Of a stretch of 64,000 nt of DNA, positions 54,218 through 64,000 are shown one piece after another (position 1 is the first letter of the stretch; every line of letters begins with the position of its first letter). The translations under genes and the position numbers were made by a program. Below the pieces are notes generated by a model that was not told the DNA's origin, ran no database searches, and saw nothing but the letters and a program-made list of their open reading frames with translations. Location: the NCBI RefSeq assembly GCF_000417875.1, contig NW_006920889.1, positions 475,307 through 539,306 of the forward strand, written 5' to 3'. This stretch comes from Pseudozyma flocculosa PF-1 (taxonomy: Eukaryota > Basidiomycota > Ustilaginomycetes > Ustilaginales > Ustilaginaceae).

Positions 54218-55860
54218 CTAAGCATCGTGCGACGACCTTGCTTCCGACTCCGCCGGCGACGACTCGACGAGGTCGATGAAGGCTCTCCACTCGTCCGACT
54301 TGATCTTGTAGCCCTCGCTATCGTCGTCCGGGAACGACTGGTCGCGCACCGCATCGACGTAAGCCTGCACCGCCGCCAGGCGCATGGCGCCCAGGCTGAA
54401 GGGCTTGACAAAGGAGCGCACGAATTTGGGCGGGCTCGGCGTATCGGCGTGCGGCAGCGGCATCGGCGGCGCATCGTTGGGCATCTCTGCGGACGTCGTC
54501 GCAGCCGCAGCAGCCGCAGCAGCAGCGGGCGTCTGGGCGTCGTCGGCGAGGCCGGCGAGGATGTGGGCGGGAGAGGTGAGTTCGCCCATCATGTCGCTGA
54601 CGACGAGCACCTGCCCGTCGGTGCCGCTCCCGGCGCCGATGCCGATGGTGATGGCGTCGATGTGGTCGCTAATGTACTTTGCCAGCTTGTTGGGGATGCA
54701 CTCGAGCACAATGGCAAAGCAGCCGGCGCGCTCGAGCTGCTGGGCGGCGCGGAAGATGTCGTGGGCCTGGCGGGCCGACTTGCCCTGGACGCGGTAGCCC
54801 GACGTGGCCCCGACGCGCTGCGGCTGCAGGCCGAGGTGGCCCATGACGGGGATGCCGAAGCTCGTGAGCCGCCGGATGAGCGGAAGCACCTCTTCTGCGC
54901 CCTCGATCTTGACGCCGTCGACGCCCGTCTGCTGCATGAGACGGACGACGTTGTCGACGGCGCTCTGGTCGGACGAGACAAAGGTGCCAAAGGGCATGTC
55001 GGCAAACACGAGGGGCGCGGCGGGGGTGGCGTCGTGGGCGAGGAGGATGGCCGAGTTGAGGCCGCGCTGGACGGCCTGGGCGTGGTGGATGATGGCGTCG
55101 AGCGAGAGGGGCTGCGTCGTCGAGTGGCCCAGGGCGACGTTGGCCAGCGAGTCGCCCACGAGGCACAGGTCGACGTCGGCGTAGCGCATCGAGAGGCCCG
55201 TTGGGTAGTCGTAGGCCGTCAGGCAGGCGCTGCTCGTCGTGGCAACGGAGCGGGGCAAGCCGGAGAGGGTGTTGGGGTTGCAGGGATGAAGGGTGCCATG
55301 CGACGTCGACGAGTCAGTACCGGCCTGTCGCACGGGCTGGAGCGACAAGGAGCGGGGGGGAGGGAGGAGCTCACTCACACTTTGGTGCCCTCGTGCTTCA
55401 TCTTTTGGAGGTAGGCAATCGTCTTTCTCCGCGGCGGCGGGGGCAGGCGGGATGCCGAGGAGGAGGGCGAGGGCGAGGGCGAGGGCGACGACTGCCTGGC
55501 CTTGCCCTTTGCGTCTGCAGCGGCTGCCGAGGATGCGGCCGCGAGGTCGGCGAGGGAAGAGGATGACGACGAGGGGGGGATGTTTTCCATTGCGGGTCCG
55601 GCGCGGTTGCGGAGCGAGGGCGGCGACTGCTGCGAGGTGGAAGGGCGAGGCTGGCGGCGTGTGCGGGCATGGTGGACATGGTCCGGGTCGGCGTCTTCGC
55701 TTCCGGCTGTACCGGCGGGCCAGGCGCTGCGTCGAGCCGAGGCGGTGTGGAACGAGGACGAGGGGGAGGACGCGGAGCAGGATGGACAGGCGAGGGGTAC
55801 GAGGGTGCGTCCGACGAGGTTGCGCAGGTGTCGCCGTGCGAGGCTGGGAGCGGTCGACAT
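54218..55860 (-). CDS. 3-methyl-2-oxobutanoate hydroxymethyltransferase (ketopantoate hydroxymethyltransferase, PanB/Ecm31)
   Basis: Two exons on the minus strand, 55860-55379 and 55229-54218, giving 497 aa; the 149-nt intron has a GTGAGT donor and CAG acceptor and the join restores KMKHEGTKVACLTAYDYP. The enzyme makes ketopantoate from 2-oxoisovalerate, the first committed step to pantothenate and CoA. Family motifs are clear: VDLCLVGDSLANVALGH, GVDGVKIEG, GIPVMGHLGLQPQ, YRVQGK, LECIPNKLAKYI with the catalytic Glu, and TIGIGAGSGTDGQVLV. The first 135 residues precede the catalytic domain; MSTAPSLARRHLRNLVGRTLV looks like a mitochondrial presequence and the rest is Ser- and Pro-rich. An Ala-rich insert of about 45 residues interrupts the C-terminal part. 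A start at 56010 in the same frame is the alternative. It is divergent from the Sec14-like gene. Confidence 0.92.
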
Positions 55861-56837
55861 GGTAGCGAAGGCGAAGGCGAAGGCGAAGACGATGGCAATG
55901 GCAATGGCGATGGTGGCAGGGAGAGAGGGGGATGGAGCAGCCGAGGGTCTATTTGACAAGGGGAAGGACCAGAGGCGGCGGTTTGGCTGCCGGGTGAGGT
56001 TGCTTGACAAGGAGAACGACAGGTCGCGACTTGCGGAGCGAGATGGAATCTAATGGTTTGATGGTGGCCAGAGGCGGCCCATCGTACGATGGAAGAAAGA
56101 GCTGAACAGCCAGCCAGCCTAGCCTGGGCTTCCAAGTCGACGTCGACCGGCAGACCGACCGACCCCCCAACGGCTTTAATTTTTTTTCCTGGCTGCCCTT
56201 TTCTCGGCCCATGTGCCTGTGCCTGGCCTGGCCTTGGCTGGCCTGACGCTGCGCCAGACGAGGGCGGGAACCCTGGCCCTGGCCTTTGGGTTGGCTCGCC
56301 TCGCCTCGGCGCTTTGGCCGCCCCGCTTCCGGCTGGATTGGAAGCCGAGGGAGGGGTGGCGCCGTGTGGCTGGCCTGCCTTTGTCTGGCTTGGCTTTGCC
56401 GCGTTCCGAAGCAGCTGGCGCGCACCCGCCCTCGTTGGCTGGCCCCGGCTGGCAGTCTTCCCCGCACCCCGACCGGCCAGCACAGCCCTGCCCTGCCTTG
56501 CCCTGCCTTGCCCTGCCTTGCCCTGCCTTGCCCTGCCTTGCCCTGCCTTGCCCTGCGTTTGCCCTCGGCCGGCTTCCCCGACTCCCGCTGCCTCGTCGTA
56601 GCCACCGACCATCCACCATCACCATCACTCCATCACTCCATCTGGCCAGGGCCAACCCCGCCTCGACCTCGTCTCGTCTCGTCTTCATCTTCATCTCAAG
56701 CTTCTATCTGACCGGCCTCTCGCTCCTTCTAGACACACTCGCACTCGCATCAGCGCCGGCATTGGCGCCACACCCCCGCGCACAGCCCACCGGCTCGCTG
56801 CGGCCCGCAGCCCACCACCCCCCTCTCCTCGCCCGCC
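55861..56837. promoter_or_regulatory. Divergent promoter region between PanB and the Sec14-like gene
   Basis: 977 bp head to head. It contains a 10-bp minisatellite (56489-56557), GGCCTTGG/CTGGCC words and a TTTAATTTTTTTTCC tract at 56173-56187. No TATA box or coding frame is convincing. Confidence 0.5.
56489..56557 (+). repeat. 10-bp (CCTGCCTTGC)n minisatellite
   Basis: Six clean tandem copies of CCTGCCTTGC with partial copies at both ends, about 280 bp upstream of the Sec14-like start and 630 bp upstream of PanB. Confidence 0.9.
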
Positions 56838-59192
56838 ATGCAGCCCAACTCGTCGTCGTCGGCCCAGTCCGACTACTTCTCCCAGCCCGGCTACCGCGGA
56901 AACCTCACCACATCACAGACCATCGCCCTCCTCAAACTATGGCGCCGCTTCCTCCGCCTCTGCGAGACCGCAGCACCCAACACCGCACAGCCAAACCCGC
57001 CCAACGCCACAAAGCACAGACCACTCCCGCACTCGTCATCATCACCCTCGCTCTCCGCACCCTACTCGGCCTCGGCCTCATCCTCGGCATCTGCATCCGG
57101 TGACCGTCTCGACGCAAAACACGCACCCTACCATGCACAGCCCGACGATGCCGCTGCCGCTGCCGCCGCAATCCAAGACGGTTACCGCCACCACTCCCGC
57201 GCAACGCCACCACCACCAGCTCAACAACAACAACAACAACGAGATGGAAACGGCCACACCGACAGCAACAACCTTCCCCCGCAGGACGACAAGCTCAAGG
57301 ACCACCTCCGCTCCATCGAAGAGTCAAAGGACCTCCACGCCTTTGTCGCCACCCACGGCGGCGCCGCCCTCAAGCGCGAGTTCTGGGCCATGGTCAAGGG
57401 CGAGCACCCAGACGCCGTCATGCTCCGCTTCCTCCGCGCCCGCAAGTGGAACGTCGACCGCGCCCTCGCCGTCATCGGCAGCGCCTGCGCCTTCCGCGTC
57501 CAGCACAACGTCACCCAGCTCATGAAAAACGGCGAGCTGGGCCTCGTCCGCACCCGCGGCGGCATGAACATCTTCCGCAACGGCATCAGCTACATCCTCG
57601 GCGCCACCCCCAACGGCGAGCCCATCTACACCATCGAGGTCGGCTCCCACTACAGCTCCAACCAGACGGCCGAGGAGCTCAAGAATGCCGTCATCTTTAT
57701 GCAGGAGTGCCTCTCGCTCATGATGCCGCCGCCCGTCGAGAAAAAGGTCGTCATCTTCAACCTCAACAACTTTGGCATCCGCAACATGGACTGGTCCATT
57801 GTCCTCTTTATGGCAAAGACGATGGAGTCCTTCTACCCAGAGACGCTCGCACGCGTCTACGTCCACGGCGCGCCCTGGATCTTTAAGCCCATCTGGTCCA
57901 TCCTCCGCCCGCTCCTCGACCCCGTCGTGCGCGACAAGATCCGCCTCACCTGGAAGGTCGAGGAGCTCTCGGAGCACGTCCCCGTCGACCACCTGCCCAA
58001 AAAGACGCTCCACGGCAACCTCGACTTTGAATTCCTCTTCCCCGAGCCCGAGCCCGGCGAAAACGACGTCCAGAAGGACACGGCCGCCCACGACGCGCTG
58101 CGCCTTGCCTACCTCGACGTCGTCACCGAGTTTGAGAACGCGACGCGCGCCCTCGCGCGCTGCTACCGCAACTCGACGGCGGCGGCGGCAGCGGCGTCGT
58201 CGTTGTCGCTCTCGTCGTGGTCCGAGGCGCCGGGCGGCCAGAGTCAGAGGAACATTGGATCGCGTCGGGCCCGGAAGCTGGGTCGTCGTGGACAGGGCAG
58301 CAGCGGTGGCGGTGGCGGTGGGCGCGACGAGTTTGATAATGGCCACGGCAACGGCAACGGCCACGACGATGTCGACAACGACGATGACGACGGCGATGAT
58401 GATGGCGAGCCAGAGGGCAGCGCGAGCCTGCGGGCGATGCGCGACGTGCTGGCGACCAAGCTGCGCGTCGCCTGGCTGCGGCTCAAGCCCTACGTCATCG
58501 GCAAGACAAAGTACGACCGGTGGGGCGTGGCCCAGGACGACGGCACCATACGCTGGACCTACAAGACGCTGGCGGGGCGCGTCGACACCCAGATCCTGGG
58601 CGAGGGCACCTCGTTGCCCGCCCTCGAACGCGCCCTGGCCGAAATCGAAGGCGCCCACTCGATGCCCGGCCCTCTGCCTCAACCGGCCGCAACATCGGCG
58701 TCGGCGGCGCCGGCGGCGGCGGGGCATGCTGCTCCGTCGACGGCAAACGGTGGCACATCTCGACATCGAAACGGTGCGGGCCCCTCGTCTGTCGTTGCAG
58801 ATCAGAAGACCTCGACGGGTCCAGCCATAGCAGCAGCAGCAACAACGACGACGACGACGACGACAACGACGACAGCGGCACCACATACGCGCTCCAACCT
58901 GTCGACGGCGCCCGTCGTCGTGGCACCTCGATCCTCGTCATCTCTTTCCTCGTCGGCCGCAACAACCCCGTCCCAACCCCGCGACCCCGCCCTCGTCGCC
59001 ACCCTTGCTCCCGACGCAGCATCGACGGATGAATCGCGACGAGGGGCCAAGGAGGCCGAGGGCCAGAGCACGAGGGGCAAAGCGAGCATCGAAACGGAAC
59101 CGGGCCGCTTCCAGGATATCATCCCGATCCACCCTTCGGACCCGGCGTTTGAAAAGGCCCGCAATGCGGATCACGAAGTCGCCCCATCGTAG
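56838..59192 (+). CDS. Sec14-like CRAL-TRIO domain protein, probable phosphatidylinositol transfer protein
   Basis: Single exon, 784 aa, much longer than yeast Sec14-family proteins (300-400 aa). Residues 1-155 are Ser-, Pro-, Ala- and Gln/Asn-rich. A CRAL-TRIO N-terminal helical segment lies at about 155-215 (DAVMLRFLRARKWNVDRAL), followed by the lipid-binding CRAL-TRIO domain at about 225-395, with IYTIEVGSHY, VVIFNLNNFGIRNMDW, FYPETLARVYVHGAPWIFKPIW and LPKKTLHGNL. That layout is closest to the Csr1/Sfh2 branch. After an acidic Gly/Asp linker (about 490-530) comes a second structured-looking segment, LRVAWLRLKPYVIGKTKYDRWGV... WTYKTLAGRVDTQILG. The final 150 residues are low complexity, with a Thr run from ACG repeats. 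The start was chosen as the first ATG after a C-rich leader. Confidence 0.88.
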   Translation: MQPNSSSSAQSDYFSQPGYRGNLTTSQTIALLKLWRRFLRLCETAAPNTAQPNPPNATKHRPLPHSSSSPSLSAPYSASASSSASASGDRLDAKHAPYHAQPDDAAAAAAAIQDGYRHHSRATPPPPAQQQQQQRDGNGHTDSNNLPPQDDKLKDHLRSIEESKDLHAFVATHGGAALKREFWAMVKGEHPDAVMLRFLRARKWNVDRALAVIGSACAFRVQHNVTQLMKNGELGLVRTRGGMNIFRNGISYILGATPNGEPIYTIEVGSHYSSNQTAEELKNAVIFMQECLSLMMPPPVEKKVVIFNLNNFGIRNMDWSIVLFMAKTMESFYPETLARVYVHGAPWIFKPIWSILRPLLDPVVRDKIRLTWKVEELSEHVPVDHLPKKTLHGNLDFEFLFPEPEPGENDVQKDTAAHDALRLAYLDVVTEFENATRALARCYRNSTAAAAAASSLSLSSWSEAPGGQSQRNIGSRRARKLGRRGQGSSGGGGGGRDEFDNGHGNGNGHDDVDNDDDDGDDDGEPEGSASLRAMRDVLATKLRVAWLRLKPYVIGKTKYDRWGVAQDDGTIRWTYKTLAGRVDTQILGEGTSLPALERALAEIEGAHSMPGPLPQPAATSASAAPAAAGHAAPSTANGGTSRHRNGAGPSSVVADQKTSTGPAIAAAATTTTTTTTTTTAAPHTRSNLSTAPVVVAPRSSSSLSSSAATTPSQPRDPALVATLAPDAASTDESRRGAKEAEGQSTRGKASIETEPGRFQDIIPIHPSDPAFEKARNADHEVAPS

Positions 59193-59640
59193 TCGTTGTC
59201 GCCGTAGTCGTCCTAGATCCACGCACCATCCCTGCGTGCTCCACTCCTCGCTGCTGCGCTCTGCTCCCCCTCTCTTCCCCGGCGGTTTCGACACATGGTG
59301 TCTTTTGGATCGCGGGCTGTACTCGATCGGTTCCAGGTCCGGTCTCGTACCGTACCGGCCTGGCCTGGCCCGGCTTGGCTTGGCTGCAGCGTTGGCCCCG
59401 CTTTGTAGGCATGCGTCTGTTCGGATGGCATGGGCTCGGCACCCGGAATAGTAAAGTTGGTCGACCTAGACGGACCCGAAAGAGGGCCGTGTGCGAAGAG
59501 ACGTCGGGCCCATCTTGACGTGTGCCTCTCGGCCGCCCTAGCGCTCCAGCGATGACCCTCCCTCTTCTCCCTGCAGCCGTCGCCTTCGCCGTCGCCGTCG
59601 CCGCCTTCGCCGCCGAGCGTCGCCGCTGCGCGCCCTGCTT
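59193..59640. other. Tail-to-tail intergenic region before the zinc-finger gene
   Basis: 448 bp between convergent genes. It holds CTGGCCTGGCCCGGCTTGGCTTGGC at about 59359-59383 and GCCGTCGCC repeats at about 59577-59608. There is no gene. Confidence 0.5.
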
Positions 59641-61703
59641 TCACTTGGCGCTGTGCCGCAGGCGCTCGTGGCGGAGCATGGCGTCCTTGCGCGAAAAGCT
59701 GGCGCTGCACGTCTTGCACTTCCACTCGACGACGGCCATGCTCTTTTTCGGATCGACCTCCTTGCCCAGCACGATGCAATCTTGCATCGTCAGCTTGCCC
59801 TCGCGCACCAGGCTCGCCTCTTCGCGCGCGTGGATCGTCTCGCGGTGCCGCGCCAGGTCGTACGGCCGGTGGAAGGCCGTCTGGCACACGCTGCCCGTGA
59901 TCGGCGAGCGGTAGTCGCACCGCGTCGAGCCCGTCGTACCCGCCGTCGGTCGACCGGCGCCGCCCGCAGTGGGCGAGTCGCTGCTCCGCGCGACTGCCGA
60001 CGTCTTTTTGCCGTCACCGCCGCCGCCGCCGCCGCTGCTCGTCGCCTTGGTCTTGCGACGCCGCTTCTGCGGTACTTTGGTCGCGGTCGACGAGCTGGCG
60101 CCGGCGCCGCCGCCGTGGTCCTCGTACCCGGATCCTTCGAGGTCGTCCCACTCCTCGTCGTCTTCCTCCTCGCCCGACGCCTCGATCTTGTCGTCCTTGG
60201 CCTCGACAGGGCTCCGCTTCGGCCCATCTTGGACCAGCCGGAGCGCATCGGCGACGGTCGAGACGGTGCCAGCCGAGGACGTGCCAAACTTGCCCGCCGC
60301 CCCACCGGCGCCGACCGGCGGCGAGACAGTCTTCTTGGGCTGCCCCCCGATGACCTGAGCAGAGCTGCGGATCGATGGGCTCTGGCTGCCGTCGTCCTGG
60401 CTGCCCCCCATGCTGACATCGTCGACCGATGCACCGCCCCGCGGTCCGGCCGCGGCCGTCGAGGCCTGCCCAGGCGCCATGGCACCGCCGATGCCCGCCG
60501 CCGCGACGCTCAGCCCGCTGTCTTGGCTTCCCGGAATGTAGCCGTAGCCGCCCATCATGCCCGGCATCATCATGCGCGACGGCTTGCCGCCCGTCGTCCG
60601 GTACTTTGACTTGCCCGCCATCGTCGCACCGTCCGCGTCTAGGTCCTCGGACGACGACTGCTCCTTTGGCTTGGGTCGGCCATTCAACGCACCACCACCG
60701 CCGGCACCGCCGCTGCCGAAGGCGTTGGCGTGTGCTCGGTTGCGCCGGTCGTCGTCCGAGTCGCTGCTCGACGCAGAGACGTCGGCGAAGCGGGGGATCG
60801 AAGTCGTACTCTGCCGGTGCTTGTGCGCCCAAGGCTCGGCCCGGACGTGGCCCCAGGCTCCTCCTCCTCCGCCGCCGCCGCCGGGAGTCCTGTCAGAGCT
60901 CGAGCCGGAACGGGAAAAGCTCTGCGACCGCCGTCCTTGCGAGCCGCTGGCCGAGCCCTGGCTGCCGCTCGGCGGCTTGGCCGGATAGTTGAGGTAGAGG
61001 CTCGAAGGCCCGCCCCGGATCATGCTGGGCCGCATGTTGGGAGGGTAGTAGGGCCTCTCGTCCTCGTCGTCGTCGGTGCTGGTGGTGTCGAAGCTCTCGC
61101 TGGGGCTAAAGATGCTGCTCTGCGAGCCAGATTCCTGGCTGGTGCTGCCTCGCCCCTCGACCTGGTGCGGGTGGTGGCCCGGCCGTCTGGGATAGTGGTG
61201 CTGCTTGGCCGTCTCGGTCCGGCTCATGGGGATGCGCGTGTGAGCGTCGCCCGACGCAGGCTTGTGGGTCGACTTGCCGGGCGTCGAGGTCGGCGTCTTT
61301 GCCGCCGAGTCATGCACCTCAAAGGCGCTCGTCTTGGGCGTCCGGGTGCCGGCAATCTGCTGCTGCTGCTGGGCTGCGACGCCGCTCGTGTCCCTCTTGG
61401 CATGGCCCGCCAGCGCATCGGCGAGCCCAGGCGGCACAGGCGCAAACAGGCTCGGCATGTTTCCCAGCCCGGAATGGGCCAGCGCGGACTCGACATCGTC
61501 GTAGTCGAGGAACGCCTGCTGAGGGCTCACTGTGAGGCCGCTGGGTTCCCGTCTCAGCTCGCGACGACCGCCCGGACCTTGTCGATTCTGAGCCATGGAT
61601 GGTGGCGGCTGCGCATCAGCCTGACGAAAAGACATCTGGTGCTGCCGTTGCTGCTGCTGTTGTTGCTGTTGCTGTTGCAGCTGCTGTTGCTGCTGCTGAA
61701 GAA

Positions 61704-61747
<44 letters not shown>

Positions 61748-62506
61748 GGCTGTGGCTGCGACTGCGACTGCGACTGCGAAAAGGGCTGCGATGGCGGTGG
61801 CATCGCCTGGTTGGCGAGCATCTCGGCCTGGCTGGCATTCTGCGACAGGCTGCCCGTCCCGAAGTAGGGCGTCCACTGCGAAGTGGTCGACGAGTCGAGC
61901 TCGGTCGGGAAGCCCTGCGAGTTCTTGCCCCACGAGACCGACTGGGTGAAGCTGGCATCGAAGCTGCTGCTGCGCCGCCGCGGCTGGCCGGGTCTCTCTG
62001 GGTAGCACGGCACCGAGCCCATGTAGTCGTTGGCCCCGCCGCCGCCCATGGCTCTCGGCGTGGCCTCGCCGGAGCGGTAGGTGGAGCTGCTGCCATGCGT
62101 CTGCCCGATGTCGTAGTCCGGAAAGAGGCTAAACGAGGGCGCGACGCCGGCCTGCATGGGGTCTGAAGAGGCCGACATGGGGCTGATCTGGCTGTTGCTT
62201 TGCGAGCCGTAGTTGCGCTGCTGCATAATGTCGCGGAGCGGGCCCTTGAAGGCGCGCGAGTCGACGCCTGCCAGCTCGGCGCGGATCTGGGCCTTGACCC
62301 TCTCCTGCTGCTCGTGGGTCATGCCGTTGCTGCCGGGCGATCCAAAGTTGGCATAGGCGGCGTTGAGGGCCTCTTGATTGTCGAGCGCCTGGTTTGGTAT
62401 GGATTCGCCGAGGGAGAGCTCGTGCATCGGTGCTCCCAGAGTGCCGCTGGGTGGGTCCTTGGTGGGCTGCTGCGGTGTCGCGGTGCTATCTGCCAGGCCC
62501 GTCTGC

Positions 62507-62544
<38 letters not shown>

Positions 62545-62934
62545 GTGAGCCTGCCGCAGTGCGAGCATCTGATTTGCATCGATGCCGTGCCACGATGCCG
62601 AGTAGCCGTGGCTGCGCTGACGCTTCTTTTGCGGGCTGCCGGCCATGTCGAGCGTGCCCATCATCGCCGTTGCTGCGGACGGGTCGTCGAGCAGCGGCGA
62701 CTGGCTCGGATGAGGCGATCGATGCTGGGTGAAGGAGGACGAGGGGGCAATGTCGACGGGCATGGCGTACTGAGAGCCGGTCTGGGATGCGGAAGGAAAC
62801 GGGCCCTGGCTGAAACCGCCGTTGGTGGCGGGTCCCATGGCGGCAGCTTGCGTCGCCGATGCCATGGAGCCCTGGCTCGGCGGCAGGCTGGGGCCTGGCT
62901 CGTCGAAGAGGATGAAGTCCTTATTGTGCTGCAT
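59641..62934 (-). CDS. C2H2 zinc-finger protein with long polyglutamine tracts, probable transcription factor
   Basis: Single exon, 1097 aa. Two C-terminal zinc fingers occupy about residues 1005-1097. The first has wide cysteine spacing (C-x10-C-x12-H-x4-H, within CDYRSPITGSVCQTAF... HRETIH). The second is classic (C-x2-C-x12-H-x4-H, KCKTCSASFSRKDAMLRHERLRH) and ends the protein. The rest is disordered: polyQ at about residues 133-143, a Gln-rich block of about 45 residues around 390-435, and Ser-rich, Gly-rich and acidic segments (EEEDDEEWDDLEGSGYEDH) before the fingers. The extreme N-terminus MQHNKDFILFDEPGPSLPP is less repetitive and could be a conserved activation or docking motif. The target and orthologue are not identified. 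Confidence 0.85.
61661..61746 (+). repeat. CTG/CAG triplet tract encoding polyglutamine in the zinc-finger gene
   Basis: Interrupted GTT/GCT/CTG triplets of about 85 bp, with twelve uninterrupted CTG at about 61709-61744. On the coding (minus) strand they read CAG/CAA and encode Gln. A second shorter tract lies at 62500-62544. Confidence 0.88.
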
Positions 62935-63137
62935 CTTGGCGGACGGGCGTGCGGGCGAGTGAGCCGTCCTCGCGCGGCGCGTGTCGGGTCGAGTCGCGAT
63001 GGCAGGGGCGGATCAGGCCCCGAAAGGGTGTGATGGATGGACGCGGGCGAAGGAGCTGACGACGAGGCGAGTTTGACGACGGTGTGAAAGGGTGACCGCG
63101 ATTCAGATAACGAAACGCAGAGTGGATGCTTGGCAAA

Positions 63138-63159
63138 GAGAGAGAGAGAGAGAGAGAGA
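63138..63159 (+). repeat. (GA)n dinucleotide repeat
   Basis: About 11 GA units in the presumed leader of the zinc-finger gene; CT-rich on the transcribed sense strand. Confidence 0.85.
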
Positions 63160-63681
63160 CGAGGGTGGCTGTCCCGCTGGACTGTTGGCCTACCAGGCCG
63201 AAGGCTTAGACGAGCTGGCAGCGTCAAGCGGGGCCAGACGGGTAAGCCGAGCGCGGGTCGGTGAGCAGTTCGGATGTGCCTATACCGCTGCCTGTGCGGG
63301 TGCGATCCGATGGTTGCGAGCGGGCGTCGTCGGCAAAGAGCCGTTGATTAGCAAGATCCAAGCAGGTAGGCGGGCTGGTCGAGGTCGCTGTCGAGGGATC
63401 TGCGCCGTGGTGCTCGTCGTCGCCGTCGCCGTCGCCGTCGTCGGGCACCGAGGACAAGCCTGGCTCGATGTTGGCGCTGGGCGGTGGTCGGCCCGGTGGA
63501 TGGCAGTGCGATGCGGAAGGGTGCGCTGCGCCTGTTGGATGCGCAATCACGGGTGGAACGGCAGAGTAGCAAGGCCGAACTGGTAGCGCTCTGCTGGCTT
63601 GGTCGGACGTGGAGCGACGATGGAGAGACGACGGGGGGCAAGCAAGGTGGGAAGATCAGACGGCGAGCAAGCAAGCAAGGC

Positions 63682-63705
63682 CAGGTCAGGTCAGGTCAGG
63701 TCAGG
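63682..63705 (+). repeat. (AGGTC)n pentamer repeat, second copy
   Basis: Four to five tandem AGGTC units, the same pentamer as at 16962-16986. Confidence 0.8.
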
Positions 63706-64000
63706 CCAGGCAGCAGCAAGACAGGTGTCGGTCTGGCTGATGCGACAGGCGGGCGGGCGGGCGAGCCAGCCAGGGCCAGCCTTAGCCAAAGCCGCCAGGG
63801 AGCAGGCGGGAAAGGGCAGCGTGCGAGCGCGGCCTGGCTGACCTGGCTCTCTCTCGCTGCCCTGCCCTGCCTTGCGCTGCCTCGCCCAGGCCTGCCGCTG
63901 GTGATGCTGGGCTGCTGCTCGTACCGCTGTGCGGACCACTGCGCTCGGCCCCCAGCTGCCGAGTGACGGTCCCTGGCGCCTTGCCCAGCGCTGCTTGGCC

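Larger units (their letters stand above)
62935..64000. other. Leader and upstream region of the zinc-finger gene to the window edge
   Basis: 1.07 kb. It contains a GA dinucleotide run at 63138-63159, GCCGTC repeats near 63417-63440, and an AGGTC repeat. The last 400 bp is the GCAAGC/CAGGC-word DNA typical of this genome's intergenic regions. No gene is recognisable. Confidence 0.5.

Noticed and set aside
1..64000. tRNA, rRNA, CRISPR or transposon features
   Set aside because: By-eye scans for B-box words, inverted terminal repeats, transposase motifs and regularly spaced repeats gave nothing that holds up.

Overview
The window is nuclear DNA from a fungus, very probably a basidiomycete of the smut/Ustilaginomycotina type. 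Coding density is moderate and the DNA is GC-rich (clearly above 60% by eye). Introns are short (about 96-204 nt) with GTGAGT-like donors and YAG acceptors. Codon third positions are so rich in G/C that long antisense shadow ORFs are common. The gene content is plain eukaryotic housekeeping with fungal specialities (Prb1, Spa2, Rax1, Kap104, Mrn1 and Itr1 homologues). A 454 paired-end linker embedded at 47401-47442 shows the assembly used Roche 454 Titanium mate pairs. High GC plus 454 data would fit Pseudozyma (Anthracocystis) flocculosa or a relative, but that species guess is inference only.

Layout, left to right. 1-1374 (-): N-terminal part of GCN1, cut by the window edge, divergent from MTO1 (2085-4791, +, five exons). 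5037-6345 (-): an RS-rich nuclear protein, divergent from CCT8 (6948-8843, +). 9624-11243 (-): a cerevisin/Prb1-type subtilase. After a 3.7 kb stretch without a recognisable gene come SFC1 (14914-16252, +), the four-RRM protein MRN1/Nrd1 (19282-21546, +) and transportin KAP104 (23633-26698, +). 28556-30247 (-): an inositol-transporter-like MFS protein. A 3.9 kb gene-poor stretch follows, with a 189-N gap. Then HMG-CoA lyase (34172-35296, -), divergent from a Na+/H+ antiporter (36221-38456, +), and the 2-oxoglutarate dehydrogenase E1 (39898-43005, +). A RAX1-like RGS/membrane protein (44913-47781, +) is broken by the linker, a 20-N gap and an apparent frameshift. Last come SPA2 (49957-53395, +), PanB/ECM31 (54218-55860, -), divergent from a Sec14-like protein (56838-59192, +), and a polyQ C2H2 zinc-finger protein (59641-62934, -).

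The genes do not form a pathway cluster. Loose themes are mitochondrial and carbon metabolism (SFC1, KGD1, HMG-CoA lyase, MTO1, PanB for CoA), polarity (SPA2, RAX1) and translation control (GCN1, MTO1). Intergenic DNA is long for a smut and full of 5-10 bp GC-rich tandem repeats built on words such as GGCCA, CCTTG and AGGTC. I found no CRISPR array, mobile element, rRNA or convincing tRNA.

I do not see a convincing new biological system. The most consequential observation is technical: the loxP-containing linker and its mate tag, which could be mistaken for a natural recombination site and which truncates RAX1.
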